From Pseudomonadales bacterium (GTDB taxonomy: Bacteria > Pseudomonadota > Gammaproteobacteria > Pseudomonadales > Azotimanducaceae): DNA of 8,143 nucleotides. The position numbers and the translations under genes are program-made. Each line of letters begins with the position of its first letter. Positions within the stretch are counted from its first letter, which is position 1. The notes beneath the pieces are model-generated. The model was not told the origin of the DNA and ran no database searches. It saw only the letters and a list, made by a program, of their open reading frames with translations. Location of the stretch: assembly GCA_029244465.1 (NCBI GenBank), contig JAQWQN010000035.1, positions 1-8,143 of the forward strand. Direction: 5' to 3'. Shown here piece after piece: positions 1 to 6,227 of this stretch.

Positions 1-6
1 TGAAGA

Positions 7-1398
7 TTACCAACGGGTATGTGTTAGTACACCGGTCCGAGTCTCGATGGCTTCCAACGCGTCTAGAATCAGGTCTTCTCGAAAACGACGTCCCACGATC
101 TGTAACCCAGCCGGCCTGTTTTCGACGAGACCGATCGGCACGCTCCCCGCGGGCAAACCCATATAGTTGATCCCGTAGCTATAGATGGCCGAATCGAATA
201 GGTCTTTCGCGCCGTCGAAGGTTTCGTCATAGTCATAATCGTAGGTGGGGCGCATGAGAAACGGCGTCAGAATGAGTGGGTACTCATCAAGGAAAACGTT
301 CCATTCTCGAACAATACCTGTCCGCTCGCCAACTCCCAACATATACCCTTGGTGATCGACCATGTCGGAGATTTCATAGTAATAATTGAATATCCTTTGA
401 ATGGTCTCGCTACCGAATTGTTGCGCGATCGGATCCAAGCCGTCTTTAATTTCCCGTATCGCAATGCTAAACCAAGCTTTCGCCGCCGGCATTACTGAGG
501 GAACCGCCGTTTCAACAACATCGTAGCCTGCATCTCGCAGCATATCGGCTGCCTCATCCAGTCCAGACAGAATGCCCGGGTGGATAGGATAGCCGTGGCT
601 CTCTTTGGTAAAGGCGACTTTGCGATTATCCAGAGCTGGACCGCGGAAAGGTACTGGCATCCACCAAGGATCTCGTGGGTCGGCGCCTGCCATAATTTCT
701 GTTGCAAGCCGAACATCTTTGACCTCTCGGCAGATCGCGCCTTGAACCGACATCAGTTGCGAAAGTAGCCCGCGTTCCGCTTTTGCAGATGGGTTGAACG
801 CTGGTATTCGACCAAGTCCTGACTTAACCGTTGCGCACCCGCAGGCGGACGCAGGGAAGCGCAGAGACCCGGCGATATCATTGCCATGATGAATCGGTCC
901 AAAGCCGGCCGCACAAGCTGATCCGGCGCCGCCGGAAGATCCGCCTGGAGATGCTCGATCATCCCAAGGACTCTTGGTTAGTCCATAGAGAGGGTTATCC
1001 GTCGTGCCCCGCATCGAAAATTCAGGAGTATTAGTTCTGCCGATGATAATCGCGCCCGCTTTTTTGAGGTTGGCGACCACCGGGGCATCACCCGGGGCGA
1101 GGTTATCCTTCAATGCGGGGATGCCATTGTTGTTGGACATCCCTGCCACATCGACATTCACTTTGATCGACGTCGGAATCCCATCTAAGGGGGCTAGCTT
1201 TTCTCCCGTGGCAACCTTCTGATCAACGGCTAGGGCTTGGGCCAGGGCTTGCTCTGGGAACGTTTCAACCAGTGCGTTCAACTCCGGATTAACTTCAGCA
1301 ACTCTGGCAAGCGTGCTTTCCATTATTTCCATCGCGGAGATTTGCTTAGAGCGGAGACCTGCGGCCAGTTCAACCGCACTTTTTTGCCACAGCGTCAT
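7..1398 (-). CDS. Amidase-signature family hydrolase
   Basis: This is a complete 463-residue protein, a normal length for the amidase-signature family, which hydrolyses carboxamides to acid plus ammonia or amine using a Ser-cisSer-Lys triad. All three residues are visible with the spacing of characterised members: Lys79 (TSIKV), cis-Ser154 in PGGSSGG, and nucleophile Ser178 in DIAGSLRFP. Gaps are 75 and 24 residues, as in fatty acid amide hydrolase. The oxyanion-loop glycine (DIGGS in most members) is Ala176 here. There is no signal peptide, so it should be cytoplasmic. The ATG is preceded by GAGGAA at 1404-1409 with 5-nt spacing. It is the last gene of a three-gene operon, 13 nt after the MaoC C-terminal-type gene, suggesting its amide substrate feeds the same acyl-CoA pathway. 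Family is certain; substrate is unknown. Confidence 0.95.
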   Translation of the reverse strand: MTLWQKSAVELAAGLRSKQISAMEIMESTLARVAEVNPELNALVETFPEQALAQALAVDQKVATGEKLAPLDGIPTSIKVNVDVAGMSNNNGIPALKDNLAPGDAPVVANLKKAGAIIIGRTNTPEFSMRGTTDNPLYGLTKSPWDDRASPGGSSGGAGSACAAGFGPIHHGNDIAGSLRFPASACGCATVKSGLGRIPAFNPSAKAERGLLSQLMSVQGAICREVKDVRLATEIMAGADPRDPWWMPVPFRGPALDNRKVAFTKESHGYPIHPGILSGLDEAADMLRDAGYDVVETAVPSVMPAAKAWFSIAIREIKDGLDPIAQQFGSETIQRIFNYYYEISDMVDHQGYMLGVGERTGIVREWNVFLDEYPLILTPFLMRPTYDYDYDETFDGAKDLFDSAIYSYGINYMGLPAGSVPIGLVENRPAGLQIVGRRFREDLILDALEAIETRTGVLTHTRW

Positions 1399-1411
1399 GT
1401 TTATTCCTCAG

Positions 1412-1834
1412 CTATTCTGTCGGCAGTCGAACTCGCGCAGTACCAAATACACGGGTCTCATCGAGATCGTTTTTTAATGTCATATCAAGTTCGATGAGTC
1501 CCGTTTCCTCGTCAATGTCGGTCACAACAGCACCGATCGTTAGCGGCGCATCAGCAAGCATCGGCGCTCTGAATACGGTGTCTATTTGTTCGATCTGAGC
1601 AACGGCACTCCATTGGTGAATTGTAGTGGTCAAAAAGCCCATACCCATGATGCCGGGTACTAAGGCACCGGGTAGACCTTGTTTTTTTGCTGCTTCATGA
1701 TTGTCAAAGCGACCGCGGCCATTTCCCCAACCAACGGCTTGGGCGAACTCTGCGGTTCTTGCGAGGCTTGTATCGGGGGAGAATGCGGGCAACTCGGTGC
1801 CAAATTCAACGTCATGGACGGTATTGATACTCAT
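1412..1834 (-). CDS. MaoC-like (hotdog) dehydratase, C-terminal-type subunit
   Basis: This 140-residue single hotdog-domain protein resembles the MaoC/enoyl-CoA hydratase 2 family. Family-like segments are the region around residues 38-50, the LVPGIMGMGFL helix start (58-68) and the FRAPML...G strand (88-101). Proteins of this family hydrate trans-2-enoyl-CoA, often as a heterodimer with a MaoC N-terminal-type partner, and the gene just upstream is such a partner. The start is fixed by an ATGA overlap with that gene's stop (1834-1831), with GGGAG at 1846-1850 upstream, which implies coupled translation. The usual hydratase motif G-D-x-N-P-x-H is not visible. The aligned stretch reads N-G-R-G-R-F-D-N-H, with Arg where the catalytic His is expected. 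It may therefore be a divergent hydratase, a thioesterase-like protein or a non-catalytic subunit. It is cytoplasmic, with no signal or membrane segment. Confidence 0.85.
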   Translation of the reverse strand: MSINTVHDVEFGTELPAFSPDTSLARTAEFAQAVGWGNGRGRFDNHEAAKKQGLPGALVPGIMGMGFLTTTIHQWSAVAQIEQIDTVFRAPMLADAPLTIGAVVTDIDEETGLIELDMTLKNDLDETRVFGTARVRLPTE

Positions 1835-2283
1835 GATGTTGGTTTCTCCCGAATGACCATTCGTGAATCTGCCGTTGCTAAGTGATTGTCGTCTGTATCG
1901 TAAACTTCCATTCGGGCAACGATGAGAATCATGCGTCCACTGCGACCTTTTTTGTCATAAATGTCATGCAAATGTGTCTTGCCGATTAATGTCTGATTGG
2001 GTCGAACCGGCGCATGTCGAGTGACCGCTTTGCCGCCATCCATCGGTATGCCGCCCATGGCAGGAAAGTCGATCGGAAGATGACGCCCGCTTGCCAGACT
2101 GCAAAGTAGTGCCGGTGGCGCCTGAAAGTCTGGATGACTTTCGTCGCTAAACTCAGCACGAGTCTCGCCGGAAGCGCGCGCTACGGTAAGAATGTTCTCA
2201 GTCTTGAGTACAAATTCTTGGCTATCAAATTCTTGATCGAGGAATTGAGATCTCAGTTCCTCGATGTCTATTACTGCAGACAT
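1831..2283 (-). CDS. MaoC N-terminal-type (FAS1-like) dehydratase subunit
   Basis: This 150-residue protein matches the N-terminal hotdog half of two-domain or heterodimeric MaoC dehydratases. Supporting segments are the helix around VARASGET (34-41), an APPALL stretch (55-60), and the strand block IGKTHLHDIYDKKGRSGRM (100-118), followed by a strand ending ADSRMVIRE (138-146). In known heterodimers, such as the steroid-degradation ChsH1/ChsH2 type, two hotdog subunits pair to form an enoyl-CoA hydratase. Its overlap with the downstream C-terminal-type gene supports the same arrangement here. The Asp/His dyad motif is absent here too (A-S-G-E-T-R). The start ATG has a purine-rich AGAGAG site at 2288-2294. 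Codons 7-16 lie exactly on a 30-bp near-perfect palindrome, and residues 16-25 contain a small duplication (QEF twice, from a 10-bp direct repeat). It is the first gene of the operon. Confidence 0.85.
   Translation of the reverse strand: MSAVIDIEELRSQFLDQEFDSQEFVLKTENILTVARASGETRAEFSDESHPDFQAPPALLCSLASGRHLPIDFPAMGGIPMDGGKAVTRHAPVRPNQTLIGKTHLHDIYDKKGRSGRMILIVARMEVYDTDDNHLATADSRMVIREKPTS
2211..2235. repeat. Short 10-bp direct repeat, 15-bp period
   Basis: The decamer caaattcttg occurs at 2211-2220 and again at 2226-2235, directly beside the palindrome at 2236-2265. It lies inside the MaoC N-terminal-type gene and produces the peptide repeat QEF-x-x-QEF. It is in frame, so it may be a five-codon micro-duplication or simple chance. 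Confidence 0.6.
2236..2265. repeat. 30-bp near-perfect palindrome in codons 7-16
   Basis: The left arm atcgaggaattgaga is followed at once by tctcagttcctcgat. Fourteen of the fifteen base pairs match; only 2245/2256 (t/g) fails. The centre is agatct, between 2250 and 2251. It covers exactly ten codons of the MaoC N-terminal-type gene, so both strands read the same decapeptide, IEELRSQFLD. In the sense mRNA it can form a strong hairpin starting 18 nt downstream of the first base of the start codon. As DNA it could bind a dimeric regulator of the divergent operon. Which of these applies is inference. Confidence 0.8.
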
Positions 2284-2383
2284 AGGCTCTCTCTTTGGTC
2301 GAAACGGGCATCATAGAGTCTCCGTGGATGAGTTGCATTAGGGTTTCGTTCCAGACATGCTCATATTTTTTGCGGAGGAAATC
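2284..2383. promoter_or_regulatory. Divergent intergenic control region
   Basis: These 100 bp separate the minus-strand MaoC/amidase operon from the plus-strand racemase gene, so promoters for both should lie here or run into the 5' ends of the genes. I could not identify a convincing -35/-10 pair on either strand. A 6-bp inverted repeat (cgaaac 2300-2305, gtttcg 2343-2348) is present but too short and too widely spaced to call an operator. The call rests on gene orientation only. Confidence 0.45.
2374..2378 (+). promoter_or_regulatory. Ribosome binding site that sets the racemase start
   Basis: GGAGG lies 5 nt before the ATG at 2384. An in-frame ATG at 2357 lies upstream of this site and would add nine residues (MLIFFAEEI) not expected in the family, whose members begin close to the GPLAGVRVVEL segment. 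The site therefore favours 2384. Confidence 0.8.
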
Positions 2384-3523
2384 ATGGGACCACTTGCGGG
2401 CGTCAGAGTTGTTGAACTTCAAGGCATTGGACCTGGACCTTATTGCGGCATGATGCTTGCCGACATGGGTGCGGAAATCATTCGAGTCGATCGAGCAGGT
2501 TCTGCGGGGCAGGGGGCGAATACAACAGACATTCTCGCCCGTGGCAGAAAGAGCGTGGCCGTTGATCTTAAGCAAGATGGCGGTGTCGAGACCGTCCTCA
2601 AACTGATCGAGTCTGCGGATGTTCTGATTGAAGGATTTAGGCCAGGAGTTATGGAGCGTTTAGGGCTCGGACCTGACGTTTGTCTGGCGCGCAATCCGAA
2701 ACTCATTTTTGGACGCATGACCGGCTGGGGTCAAACCGGCTCGATGGCCTCTGCTGCAGGTCACGACATCAACTACATCTCCTTATCCGGTGCACTACAC
2801 GCGATCGGTCCACAAGGGCAGAACCCCGTCCCACCTTTGAATTTAGTTGGTGATTTTGGCGGCGGCGGCATGTTGCTGGCGTTTGGTATCGCTGCAGCCT
2901 TATACGAAACCGAAAAGTCCGGCCAGGGCCAGGTGATTGATGCAGCGATGACCGATGGCTCGGCATTACTCATGAATGCGATATTCGGCATCATGAATGA
3001 CGGCAATCGATGGTCTCATGACCGTGGCACGAACCTGCTGGATGGCGGTGCGCATTTCTACGGCACCTATGAGACGGCAGATGGCAAATGGATATCCATC
3101 GGCTCCATTGAGCCACAATTCTATGCGTTGTTATTAGACAAGACAGGGCTCGGCGCCGACGGGGATCTTCCGAAACAGATGAGTCGCGCAGATTGGCCAC
3201 TACTGAAAGAGAAATTAACCGCTATTTTCAAGTCCAAGACGCGTGATGAGTGGGATGCAATCATGCTGGGCACTGATATTTGCTATGCCCCGGTATTGGC
3301 GTTCGAAGAAGCAATTACCCACGATCACAACTCGGCCCGATCGACATTTGTCGAGCAGGATGGCGTCAAGCAGGCTGCACCGGCACCGCGCTTTTCCAGG
3401 ACAGCACCAGAGCTACCCACGTCGGCTGTCGCTCCCGGTGAGCACACAGACCAGGTCCTCTCGGGCATTGGCATGAGTGCTGAAGAAATCGCTGGCTTGA
3501 AAAACGCAGGCGCGGTTGCTTGA
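2384..3523 (+). CDS. Alpha-methylacyl-CoA racemase (CoA-transferase family III)
   Basis: This is a 379-residue, full-length class III CoA-transferase/racemase (CaiB-BaiF fold). The N-terminus GPLAGVRVVEL is typical of the fold, as are the segment around ADMGAEIIRVD and the EGFRPGVMERLGLGP helix. Three residues argue for 2-methylacyl-CoA racemase over a transferase: His127 (AGHDINYISLSG), Asp157 (NLVGDFGGG) and Glu243 (GSIEPQFYA). They correspond to the catalytic set His126/Asp156/Glu241 of the Mycobacterium tuberculosis racemase. The glycine loop seen in formyl-CoA transferase is not at that place. The enzyme would interconvert (2R)- and (2S)-2-methylacyl-CoA so that branched or sterol-derived chains can enter beta-oxidation, in the cytoplasm. 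It is transcribed away from the MaoC/amidase operon across 100 bp, consistent with shared control. The start is set by GGAGG at 2374-2378. Confidence 0.92.
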   Translation: MGPLAGVRVVELQGIGPGPYCGMMLADMGAEIIRVDRAGSAGQGANTTDILARGRKSVAVDLKQDGGVETVLKLIESADVLIEGFRPGVMERLGLGPDVCLARNPKLIFGRMTGWGQTGSMASAAGHDINYISLSGALHAIGPQGQNPVPPLNLVGDFGGGGMLLAFGIAAALYETEKSGQGQVIDAAMTDGSALLMNAIFGIMNDGNRWSHDRGTNLLDGGAHFYGTYETADGKWISIGSIEPQFYALLLDKTGLGADGDLPKQMSRADWPLLKEKLTAIFKSKTRDEWDAIMLGTDICYAPVLAFEEAITHDHNSARSTFVEQDGVKQAAPAPRFSRTAPELPTSAVAPGEHTDQVLSGIGMSAEEIAGLKNAGAVA

Positions 3524-3536
3524 TGTGAAGTGTGTG

Positions 3537-3617
3537 CCGTTGTCGGAGCACGCGACAACGTCGGTGAGGACCATCCACATGAGTGGATGGTTTGTCGACA
3601 ACGTCGCCACCGTTGTC
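3537..3617. repeat. Nested inverted/direct octamer repeats
   Basis: The octamer cgttgtcg or its complement occurs four times in about 80 bp: cgttgtcg at 3538-3545, cgacaacgtcg at 3553-3563 and again at 3596-3606, and cgttgtc at 3611-3617. The outer copies share ccgttgtc (3537-3544 and 3610-3617). Neighbouring copies can pair as an 8-bp stem (3538-3545 with 3553-3560) and a 7-bp stem (3597-3603 with 3611-3617). Alternatively, the first copy can pair with the third around the central hairpin. The symmetric layout resembles a REP-type intergenic element, but no second copy lies in this window. Confidence 0.65.
3570..3591 (+). terminator. Hairpin, candidate terminator of the racemase gene
   Basis: accatccac (3570-3578) and gtggatggt (3583-3591) form a perfect 9-bp stem with the 4-nt loop atga, 47 nt after the racemase stop. 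Two further G-U pairs could extend it. Only a short T stretch (3591-3593) follows, so intrinsic termination is plausible but not strong. The hairpin may instead be the core of the surrounding repeat element. Confidence 0.4.
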
Positions 3618-3736
3618 AGTGTAAATCCTACTCTCTCGCTTTCTAATCTCACTTAGATACGAGCAATCAATCACAAGGTATTGTTTTAATTATCATTAAT
3701 ATTGATTATTTCAAACTTATCGATACCAAAGAGATA

Positions 3737-3753
3737 GCCCTAATGCTAAGGGC
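3737..3753 (-). terminator. Weak hairpin downstream of larC
   Basis: On the minus strand GCCCT and AGGGC form a 5-bp, GC-rich stem with a 7-nt loop, followed by TATCTCTTTGG. It lies about 180 nt after the larC stop codon. The stem is short and the T tract is interrupted, so it is only a possible terminator for the reductase-larC transcript. Confidence 0.25.
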
Positions 3754-3932
3754 AAGGTCCATTGGGAGGGCCAGCCGTGTGTACCGCTTGGGCAGCAGAC
3801 CCTGTATCAATGAATTGGCCTGAGGTGTTGGCGCCGGGACGCTTATAAGCAGATGTTCGGCCATAGGCATCTTTCAGCACGGTCTGAAGACAATAAACGC
3901 GGTTTAAGACGATAGGGTGTAATCGGGTAGCG

Positions 3933-5120
3933 CTAAGCGTTAAATTGCAGCCGTATCTCGGCAGCAATGAGCGAGCTTGCTTCCCCATAGTCCATACCTT
4001 GCGACGCGGCGATGGCTAAAACTTCATCATGCTCTGCTTTACCGCGTTTGCGACCATCTGGTTGCATTACACATTTGACCGATATGGTTCCTAAGCTCGT
4101 CTCCATCCGAACAACGTCTCTGGGTAGCATTCGCTTTTCGAAGGGTATGATTCGTAATCCGATCGTTGTCGAATGATTGAGAAGCGCATCAGACACCGCA
4201 TGCTGTTGGGCGGTCGCACAAAGTGCTGACACAATATGAGCCGGCCGGCTCTTTTTCATAATTATCGGGGTGATGAAGACATCCACCGCACCCGCTGCAA
4301 ATAGAGTTTGCATCAGCGGCTCATAGGCTTCTGGACTCATATCATCAATATTCGCTTCGATGTTCACGTGTCCGATTGCAGCCATCGCCGGTTGGTGGGG
4401 AACGTATTCACCCAACGCGACCCGCACGACGTTAGGTATGACGAAATCTTTAAAGCCAATCCCATAACCCACCTTGTTCGGCGTGAAACGGCCACTGGGT
4501 GAAAACTCATCCACGCTCACGCCCAGAATCGCGGCGCCGGTAGGGGTTGTCGCTTCGCCATCTACGCCGCCATAGGTGCACGGCGCCCCGACTAAAAGTT
4601 CCTGCGTTGCGGGCGCGGGAACTGGGAATCGGCCATGCGCGCAGTCCACAAAACCACCCCCGAGCTCGACCGGATTGCACAGGATGATGTCCGGATTTAC
4701 ATATTCGATGGCGATGGCGGCACCGATGATGTCGATGATTGAGTCAACCGCCCCAACTTCGTGAAAGTGCACCCTCTCTGGCGGCACGTTGTGAATTTTA
4801 CCTTCCGCCACGGCAATTGCTTGAAATATGGCCAACGCGCGTTGCTCAGTACCCGTGGGGTAGCGAGCATGTTTGATCATTTTAACAATGGTTGCATGGT
4901 GACGATGGTCGTCCGTATCTTGGGCGTGAACCTTGACGTGGGTGCCTGAAATGCCCATTTTGGCACCAGTACGGACTTCAATGTCGTACTCGCTTTGGAT
5001 CGGCAGGCGCGCCAGTTCTGCCCGTAGGTGCGACTCCGGCACTCCGAGATCGAGAAAGGCTGCCAGGTTCATATCACCCGCCAGCCCACAGTGAGGTTGG
5101 TAAAAAAGTGCTTTAGGCAA
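3933..5120 (-). CDS. larC: LarC, nickel-pincer nucleotide cofactor nickel-insertion protein
   Basis: LarC is the CTP-dependent cyclometallase that inserts nickel into the pyridinium bisthiocarboxylate mononucleotide to make the NPN cofactor of lactate racemase (LarA) and related racemases/epimerases, in the cytoplasm. Family motifs are in order in this 395-residue protein: GLAGDM (12-17), a His-rich stretch (66-75), VHFHEVGAVDSI (117-128), CAHGRFPVPAP (160-170), TTPTGAA (191-197), IDDM (258-261), TPIIMKKSRP (284-293) and TTIGLR (318-323). It is one continuous frame, unlike Lactobacillus plantarum, where larC1/larC2 are joined by frameshifting. I chose the TTG at 5120 because the family begins just before this point. 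It overlaps the reductase stop by 8 nt, without a clear ribosome binding site, so translation is probably coupled. An ATG at 5204 would add 28 unrelated residues and a 92-nt overlap. No larA, larB or larE is nearby. Confidence 0.93.
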   Translation of the reverse strand: MPKALFYQPHCGLAGDMNLAAFLDLGVPESHLRAELARLPIQSEYDIEVRTGAKMGISGTHVKVHAQDTDDHRHHATIVKMIKHARYPTGTEQRALAIFQAIAVAEGKIHNVPPERVHFHEVGAVDSIIDIIGAAIAIEYVNPDIILCNPVELGGGFVDCAHGRFPVPAPATQELLVGAPCTYGGVDGEATTPTGAAILGVSVDEFSPSGRFTPNKVGYGIGFKDFVIPNVVRVALGEYVPHQPAMAAIGHVNIEANIDDMSPEAYEPLMQTLFAAGAVDVFITPIIMKKSRPAHIVSALCATAQQHAVSDALLNHSTTIGLRIIPFEKRMLPRDVVRMETSLGTISVKCVMQPDGRKRGKAEHDEVLAIAASQGMDYGEASSLIAAEIRLQFNA

Positions 5121-6168
5121 TATTCGAGTAGTCGTTTGAAGTTGCTGCCGCGACAAAGTTCTCTTTAAGATGAAGCAAGGTCTGCATATCTGCATTGACC
5201 ACATCGAGTCCGTTTTCTAACACGAACCGATAGCTCTTCTGAAATTCAGACAACTTAGCCTGCAGGAGTTCATCATCATAGAATTCGTTGAACGCATCCG
5301 GGTTGCCCCAACCGAGCCACTTACGGCCGGCTAGAAATCGACCCGCTTTCATCCCAACAAGGCCAATACCGGCCTCTCTCGCTTCCTGTAGGAGGGGTGC
5401 GAGCTCCACCATTTTAGGGGTACCTTCTAATAGCGTGCGATCTTCCCAGTCATACCAGCCACCGGGTGTGATCGCGATCATTGCGAGGTCAAACCACCCT
5501 GTTTCTATCGCTGCTTTAAGAACTTTGTCCGCATTCTGGTGGCTAGACAAGCCCAGGTGGGAGACCTTGCCCGCCGCCTTTGCGTCTTCAAACGCGCGGT
5601 GCAACTCTTCATTTTTGACGACGGAAACGTTGTAAGCGGCCATGTAATAGTAGGCGTCAACATGTTCTATGCCCATTTCGCCAAGACTCTCGTCAAGATA
5701 GGCACTCCAACTCTTAGCCGCTTCTTTGGCTTGCGCGACTGAGATTTTTTCCTCCTGCTCTAAATCGACTTCAACGCGCGCTTTAGAAATCAAAAAGATG
5801 TCGTCGCGGTGTTTTCTTAAAAACGGCCCAAGGTGTTTTTCCGCATCGGCATAGTAATGCTTGTAGCCAACATCAAAGGTGTTTACACCGGCATCGTATG
5901 CTGTGTTTAGAAGATCGTCATGCGGTTCACGAGAAAGGGTTGCGCCACAACCGAAGACGAGGCGGCTTGAGTTGTGACCCGTGTTGCCAAGTTTACGATA
6001 CTGCATGGTCGGCCAGGCTTCGGCGAGGCCAGCCGCCTCTTGCCCTTCGAGTACTGAGGCGCGAATGTCGCGTGTTTGCAGAAATGCCTGGGCGCCAACG
6101 CCCAACATCGTTCCGTATTGGACAAAGCGTCTCCGGGTAGCGACGAGTGCGCTGTTTGACTGAGCCAT
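5113..6168 (-). CDS. Tat-signal aldo/keto reductase-like protein
   Basis: This 351-residue protein has a twin-arginine motif (TRRRFVQ, 11-17), a short hydrophobic stretch and a possible AQA cleavage site (26-28), so export as a folded protein is likely. The rest is an aldo/keto reductase TIM barrel: YRKLGNTGHNSSRLVFG near the start, an NTFDVGYKHYYADAEKHLG segment with Asp99 and candidate Tyr102-106, and Lys129 (ISKAR). Further on come GKVSHLGLSSHQ and a cofactor-end-like LLHLKENFVAAA. The tetrad His normally found in V-D-x-Y-x-L-H is replaced by Met176 (VDAYYYM), so classical NAD(P)H reduction is doubtful. The start ATG at 6168 has AAGGGGAA at 6173-6180; the longer frame from 6222 would place residues ahead of the Tat region. 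It is first in a bicistron with larC. Family is clear; reaction and electron donor are unknown. Confidence 0.88.
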   Translation of the reverse strand: MAQSNSALVATRRRFVQYGTMLGVGAQAFLQTRDIRASVLEGQEAAGLAEAWPTMQYRKLGNTGHNSSRLVFGCGATLSREPHDDLLNTAYDAGVNTFDVGYKHYYADAEKHLGPFLRKHRDDIFLISKARVEVDLEQEEKISVAQAKEAAKSWSAYLDESLGEMGIEHVDAYYYMAAYNVSVVKNEELHRAFEDAKAAGKVSHLGLSSHQNADKVLKAAIETGWFDLAMIAITPGGWYDWEDRTLLEGTPKMVELAPLLQEAREAGIGLVGMKAGRFLAGRKWLGWGNPDAFNEFYDDELLQAKLSEFQKSYRFVLENGLDVVNADMQTLLHLKENFVAAATSNDYSNIA

Positions 6169-6172
6169 TAAG

Positions 6173-6180
6173 TTCCCCTT
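6173..6180 (-). promoter_or_regulatory. Ribosome binding site that sets the reductase start
   Basis: AAGGGGAA on the minus strand lies 4 nt before the ATG at 6168. It supports the start MAQSNSALVATRRRF, which puts the twin-arginine motif 11 residues from the N-terminus, a usual Tat distance. Confidence 0.8.
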
Positions 6181-6227
6181 TGGTTGCCGATTTCTGAGTG
6201 TGAACATCGCGTATAGACACACATTCG

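Larger units (their letters stand above)
3524..3932. other. 409-bp convergent intergenic region
   Basis: This stretch lies between the 3' ends of the racemase gene and larC. It holds, in order, a repeat nest with hairpins (3537-3617), an AT-rich patch (about 3675-3718), a weak minus-strand hairpin (3737-3753) and about 180 bp with no recognisable feature. A minus-strand open frame (3988-3746) crosses it and starts inside larC in another frame. Its product resembles nothing I know, so I do not call it a gene. No tRNA or structured RNA was recognised. Confidence 0.7.

Noticed and set aside
2300..2348. Inverted repeat cgaaac/gtttcg between the divergent genes
   Set aside because: The arms are only 6 bp and 37 bp apart, which is within chance expectation.
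2357..2383. Longer racemase start at the ATG at 2357
   Set aside because: A strong GGAGG site lies downstream of it, at the correct distance from the ATG at 2384, and the extra nine residues are not family-like.
2440..2718. Antisense open frames over the racemase gene and similar long shadow frames elsewhere
   Set aside because: They are shadows of well-supported genes on the other strand, with low-complexity products and no family resemblance.
3746..3988. 80-residue minus-strand open frame across the end of larC and the intergenic region
   Set aside because: It starts inside larC in another frame, has no evident ribosome binding site, and the product matches no family I recognise. A decayed gene tail cannot be excluded.
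5121..5204. Longer larC with an ATG start at 5204
   Set aside because: It would overlap the reductase gene by 92 nt and add 28 residues ahead of the point where LarC proteins normally begin.
6169..6222. Longer reductase start at 6222
   Set aside because: The ATG at 6168 has a strong AAGGGGAA site and gives a normal Tat signal length.
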